Assembly (NCBI RefSeq): GCF_014805685.1
Contig: NC_060896.1
Coordinates: 19,712,277-19,776,276, forward strand
Direction: 5' to 3'
Length of the DNA stretch: 64,000 nucleotides
Source: Silurus meridionalis
Lineage: Eukaryota; Chordata; Actinopteri; Siluriformes; Siluridae
The position numbers and the translations under genes are program-made. Shown in pieces: positions 1-64,000 of this stretch (its first letter is position 1; each line of letters opens with the position of its first letter). The notes beneath the pieces are model-generated. The model made no database searches. It worked only from the letters and a program-made list of their open reading frames with translations, and was not told the DNA's origin.

Positions 1-61
1 CGTGTATGTACAGTGTTGTTTAAAAAAATATTTTCCAGTAATATTTCTGTAAACTAAAAAA

Positions 62-304
62 CTTTCTTCGGCTCCTCCCAATAGGGGTCGCCACAGCGGA
101 TCATCCGTATTCATGATCCACATGATCGATTTGGCACATGTTTTTATTCTGGATGCCCTTTATAACGCAACCCTCCCCATATTTCTTGGGACTGGCACTA
201 AGAGTGCACTGCGCAACCCTAATGGCTGGGTTTGGTTCCCTGACCAGGGATCGAACCCGGGCCACAGCGGTGAGAGCGCCGCATCCTAACCACTAGACCA
301 CAAA
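62..304 (-). repeat. tRNA-Glu-derived SINE, minus strand
   Basis: Read on the minus strand it opens with a tRNA-Glu(CUC)-like head (A box TGGTCTAGTGG, B box GGGTTCGATCC), then CCA, a CAGCCATTAGGGTTGCGC body, and the tail GATCCGCTGTGGCGACCCC...GGAGGAGCCGAAG. It is related to copies at 48541 and 56248. Confidence 0.85.
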
Positions 305-744
305 TCAATTATCTTAAATATGATTAACATGATGGACAACCTGGTGCTCTCAGCTAGCGCACAAAAAAAATAATTAAATATCATACTGACACCAAATGCA
401 CCCAATCGGCATAGCGCTTATTAGCTTCGAAATTCTGAGCTCAGGCATTCCACCAGCTTTAGCATCCCTATAACCAGAATTACAGGTAGCAGGGTTTTTA
501 ACCAAGGTGTGCCACAGCAATCATTTCACACAACCTGTAACAACACTTCCACTGCAGACATCCAATAAAACCATGATCCCAACTGCTACAGTCTTATTTT
601 GCTTGCAACAATCCGGGCATCTGTCTGACCCCTCTAGTATTCTATTTTCATATTTGGTCATGAACTCATAACCTGTACACTTGTTTCTAATTAGTACTAT
701 GCGTTTCTAATTCCTTGCAGCTTTGCTGTTTATATGTCAAAGAA
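305..744. other. Upstream non-coding stretch, nothing recognised
   Basis: AT-rich sequence with no ORF, repeat or splice pair that I can name. A 5' non-coding shank2 exon could be hidden here or further upstream but cannot be identified by eye. Confidence 0.5.
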
Positions 745-1797
745 CGAGAGTTATAATAGTCTCCACTCTTCTTGTAAGTTGTTTTAGATGTATGAGTGTA
801 GTTGTGGAGATTTGTGCTTTTTCAGCCTAAATGTTTCTGAGGCCTAGGATGTGTTCCAATTCATCCCAAAGGTGCTCAAGAGAGTTTACCGTAATTTCCG
901 GACTATTAAGCGCACCCAAATATAAGCCAGACCCACTGAATTTGACAAAGATTTGTATTTTGAACATAAATACTTCGCACCTGTCTATAAGCCGCAGGTG
1001 TCTACACTGAAACTAATGAACTTTACACAGGCTTTAACGAAAAACAGTGTCTGTTACACGGCTTGTATATAAACAGTAGCCTACCAAGAAAGTCATTATT
1101 CACTGTCTTCCTCCTTCCTTTCACAACTATTTCTCTCGGGAGTTTATCTTTTGGCATCGTCGTGCGTTTAAAAATCACCATCGGTAAAGCTTTTCATGCG
1201 ATGGCGTGCAGCTCAGAACACAGGTGAAGTGCGTTTTTTCATGCCCGGTTGTTTTCAGCGCGACGAATGATTCGCATTTCCTGTTGACAGTCCGAGTGAG
1301 CGGCAGGTCAAACATCAGAGGAACATCATCCATATTTATGATGTGGTGCGGCCCGATTCAATGGGAGCGCATCTGATTTAATATAAAGAGTTTCATTGGT
1401 TCACCTGAACCTGTTCAGCAGTTTCATTGGTCTAATGTTATGGGGCTCAGTTTTTTGTCTTGAAGTTTGTGAAACCGGGAAAAACCCAGGAAAAATCCAT
1501 AATTAGCTGCTTCATTGTGTAAGGGTTCAAAGAGTGGGAAAAAAGTAGCGACTTATAGTTCGGAAAATATGGTACTTTAGAGCTCTATAGCAGTCCACTC
1601 CAACCCATGTGAACCAAATCTTTAGGGAGAGTAGCATTGTCATGCTGGAACAGGTTTGGGTTTGAAGGTAAAACATAATGATACAGCATCCAAAGATGTC
1701 TTATTGTGTGCCCCCAACTTTGCGATTACAATTTGGGGAAGAACCACATATAGCTGGAAAAGTCAGGTGTCCTAATACTTTTGTCCATATAAGGTGT
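745..1797. mobile_element. Tc1/mariner-like non-autonomous element, interrupted by another transposon
   Basis: Two halves (745-886 and 1575-1797) resemble one dispersed fish element also seen at 12735, 30540, 38154 and 49587. The left half has the ttataat..cctccactctt and aattcatcccaaaggtg motifs. The right half has ggaacaggtttgggtt, gaagaaccacatata and the end motif aatacttttgtccatata. The gap is exactly the nested element 887-1574. Confidence 0.8.
887..1574. mobile_element. Non-autonomous DNA transposon with 27-bp imperfect inverted ends
   Basis: The left end taccgtaatttccggactat and right end atagttcggaaaatatggta are imperfect inverted repeats, with TA at each border. No transposase is present. 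The end sequence is of a type common in fish genomes; the superfamily is not assigned. Confidence 0.8.
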
Positions 1798-1828
1798 GTA
1801 AAGGTTGAAATACAAGGACAAACTATGA

Positions 1829-1830
<2 letters not shown>

Positions 1831-1888
<58 letters not shown>
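1831..1888. repeat. (CA)n microsatellite
   Basis: 58 bp of uninterrupted CA. Confidence 0.98.
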
Positions 1889-2798
<910 letters not shown>

Positions 2799-2923
2799 CA
2801 ATATTGCAAACAACCAATCTTACATGTTAATAGAAAATCATCAAAATTGAAAAAAAAATAATTGAAAGTTGATGTGTGTGCATGTGTGTGTTTCTTCAGT
2901 GAACTCGGTGTGTGTCCTGTACT

Positions 2924-61513
<58,590 letters not shown>

Positions 61514-62137
61514 GTAAGTGTTAGCGTTTAAGTTTTAAGTCCCTATTAATTATAAGACCACACCCAACTTTTTTTGCATTCCTTTATTACATATTTATGT
61601 CACAGTTTGGTTCTTAGTTTATTTTTTAAATACCTTTAGACCGATATGAACAATAGAACAATAGCGTTGTAGAATTTGGAGTCATTCGGGTTTTGTTTTG
61701 TTTTGTGTTTCGTGTATACTACTTCATACGAAATGCTATAACAGTCAGACCTACTGAGCCTGAAAATATCCTCCTGGGGGCAAAATATTACGATTTGAAT
61801 TATCTTAACAATAATATTCTGTTATTAATATGGAAAATGTTTTTCCATATATTTCCATTAAAAAAAGCTTTTTGGGTAAACCTGTGGACAGCTTCTTAAA
61901 GAAACAAATATATATGTTGTTCCATTCAGAGGGTGTAATTGGTTGGGTTGGTTGGAACCCAGACACATGCTGAATAAAGTTTTAACCTTTTGGCCCCCAG
62001 AGTGTAGAAGTGATAACTATACAATAGTTTGTATGATCCGTTGCAAAAACTCAACAGTTGTTCAGTTCTGGATGATTTCCTACCTGGATTTACATTTCAC
62101 ATTATAGATCATTTTTTAAAAAGAACCATATTCTGGG
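61514..62137. other. shank2: Intron 19, first part, nothing recognised
   Basis: AT-rich sequence after the exon 19 donor. Confidence 0.5.
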
Positions 62138-62420
62138 CAGTGGTGGATGAAGTACACAAACTATCTACTTGAGTTAAAGTAGAGATACACTTGGTAAAAT
62201 AAGCCAGTAAAAGTAAAATTGCTCCTTTTAAACATTCACTTGAGTAAAAGTACTAAAGTATTTGCCTTCAAATGTAATTTAGTTTCCAATTACTATGATT
62301 TATTATGGCTATAATGTTCTATTATCATGTCAAGACTCTTTCATAATAAACTTAGTTTATGTGGAAAAAACTCTGTTACTCCAACCTATTAATAAAATGA
62401 TATTAAAAAGTCAAACACTG
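62138..62420. repeat. Fish interspersed repeat with gagtaaaagtac motif
   Basis: gtggatgaagtacacaaact, cttgagttaaagtagagata and cacttgagtaaaagtactaa are typical of a common fish repeat. Class not assigned. Confidence 0.65.
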
Positions 62421-62479
62421 ATTGATATCTATTAAAATTATTATGAGCCCAAAACCTTCTTTTCAACTAAAAAAATTGC

Positions 62480-62740
62480 ACAAGTAAGGCTACGGGTGTT
62501 GTGGCTAATTAGAGTCAGGAGGTTCTTCCATCATTTATTACTCTCAATTTTCTGCTTGCGGTTGAACTGACGCTGAACTGTATGTTGGGGATGAGTAGAT
62601 ACCACCAACAGTCTAACAGTGGCAAGGAAAAACTTCCTGAGATGGTATGAAGAAAAAAAGTTGAGTGAAACCAGATTTAAAAAGGAACCAATCCTTATCC
62701 GCGTGGCACTTAATGTCCATTCATTATCACTGTTGACGTG
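62480..62740. repeat. Fish interspersed repeat with ggcaaggaaaaacttcctga motif
   Basis: gtggcaaggaaaaacttcct, gagatggtatgaagaa and aaaggaaccaatccttatcc match a repeat common in ostariophysan-like fish genomes. Class not assigned. Confidence 0.65.
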
Positions 62741-64000
62741 TCTTAAACTGTTTTAAATGCAAAACCGTTAATGCCAACTGTAGCCACCAAGCTGCCAAGC
62801 TTGGACCAAAGTGCAACACAAAACCACATAAAGTACACAACAATGTGAATTAAGCGTGTAAACAACAATAAAGAAGGATTACATTTCAATAAATAATGTT
62901 TTAACAAATACACAGAACAGTTCATGTTAATTATTCAAGACAACCAAACAGTGTAGTATGGAAAAACTAGCGCTACAATTATGGTGAAAAACTCTGGTGT
63001 GGTGTAGCAGCAATAAAAAATGTTTAGCCAATTTTGCTGATAAGCAATTCAGTACAGCTTGTAGTAACACCACAGCTGCAACCCAGTGGGATAATATGTT
63101 AAAAAAATTATTTCAAGCACAAAAAAGAGAAGGTTGCACTTAGAGCAGGAGCAGGAGCTGTACCACCCTTGCATTTAACTGCAGTTTTCCAAGCCAGTTT
63201 AATCTTAGGATCCGACCACTTGGTTTTTTTTGTTGTTGTTGTTTTTTGTATCTATATTCCATTATTATTTATTTTTGTTTCCCATGATATTATTTGGTAC
63301 ATATAGTTCTGACCTACTCCGTCTAAAACTGTATTACCAAATCACTACATATATATATATATAAATAACTGTAAGAAAATATATTTATCATATTCAGCAC
63401 CTTAACTAAAAATATAGTAAATATAAATGAAATTAATTTAGTTTTTAATATTATAGAATTATAGTTAACCATCATATGAGACCTATTTCTGGTTGTTATT
63501 ACTCATTCCAAGATGTTTTGAGGAAGTAATTTTACTTCTTTCTAGAAATAAATGCTTAAAATGAGTAAGGACAAGATTTTAAATAGGATTTATATTTTTT
63601 GGTTAGCTGTAGTCAAGAAATCTCTGCTATTTTATTTAGTGAAATAGGAAATAAGAAATATTTGTACCATAATGAATAAGAAAATACATTTTGCAATGAT
63701 GTATATTTAACCTTGTTCCTTTTTTTCCTTTGTACATTTTGCACCGTATATCCATTGGTTTGTCCATTTACAATTAGGTTTTGATTACATTTTCTATCTA
63801 ACAAATTGGAACCCACTTTTAGACAGAAGTGCATTAAATGGTCTTTACAGAATTGTAACTGCCAGGTGGATGCAGTTTATATCGAGAGGTTGTGAAAGTG
63901 GAATAAGAGTGAGAATTATCACATCAGGTTTTGCAGTTGATTCATACCTTATGTCAGCAAATACTCTCTCATGTGAAGGGATCAGTTTAATTCATCAGAC
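62741..64000. other. shank2: Intron 19, end of window, nothing recognised
   Basis: AT-rich. The next shank2 exon is not reached. Confidence 0.5.

Noticed and set aside
2912..2923. GTG at 2912 as shank2 start
   Set aside because: The ATG at 2924 begins the conserved MPRSPTSS peptide, and GTG starts are rare in vertebrates.

Overview
The window is vertebrate nuclear DNA, almost certainly from a teleost fish. The grounds are a GT-AG split gene whose exons spell a SHANK-family scaffold protein, a very high density of long dinucleotide and tetranucleotide microsatellites, and fish-type interspersed repeats: Tc1-like elements, a tRNA-Glu SINE, an RTE-type LINE remnant and a gypsy-like solo LTR. 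The repeat mix would suit a catfish-like fish, but the species cannot be fixed from the sequence. No bacterial or phage system, CRISPR array, rRNA or functional tRNA gene was seen.

One gene fills the window: the 5' two-thirds of a plus-strand SHANK2 orthologue (shank2; a versus b copy undetermined). Nineteen exons were placed by hand, from 2900 to 61513. All junctions are AG/GT, all phases agree, and the joined reading frame is 735 codons plus one base without a stop. Domain order is an N-terminal SPN/Ras-association-like region (exons 1-3), ankyrin repeats (exons 4-9), a basic/proline linker (exon 10), SH3 (exons 11-12), a linker (exon 13), PDZ (exons 14-16), and the start of the proline-rich region (exons 17-19, including a 9-nt microexon). 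The large proline-rich exon and the SAM domain lie beyond 64000.

The most interesting part is the isoform layout. Besides the long-form start at 2924, the short PDZ-first start is at 32297. It reads straight through the acceptor that the long form uses at 32389. A third start is proposed at 18247, in the intron before the linker exon: a small exon beginning Met-Lys-Ser with a phase-1 donor. It resembles the SH3-first brain form of rodent Shank2 (ProSAP1A). Together these would give proteins beginning before the ankyrin repeats, before the SH3 linker and at the PDZ domain.

Region by region: 1-2899 is 5' flank or intron with a SINE, nested DNA transposons and CA/TA repeats. 2900-15201 holds the SPN and ankyrin exons. 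15202-22802 is a 7.6-kb intron with a composite microsatellite and the candidate third start. 22803-28471 holds the linker and SH3 exons, each followed closely by a CA or TA repeat. 28472-32471 holds the GA-rich candidate promoter and the short-form first exon. 32472-36566 has a tandem repeat array. 36692-56553 is a 19.9-kb intron packed with transposon remnants. 56554-61513 holds the end of PDZ and the start of the proline-rich region. 61514-64000 is intron with common fish repeats.
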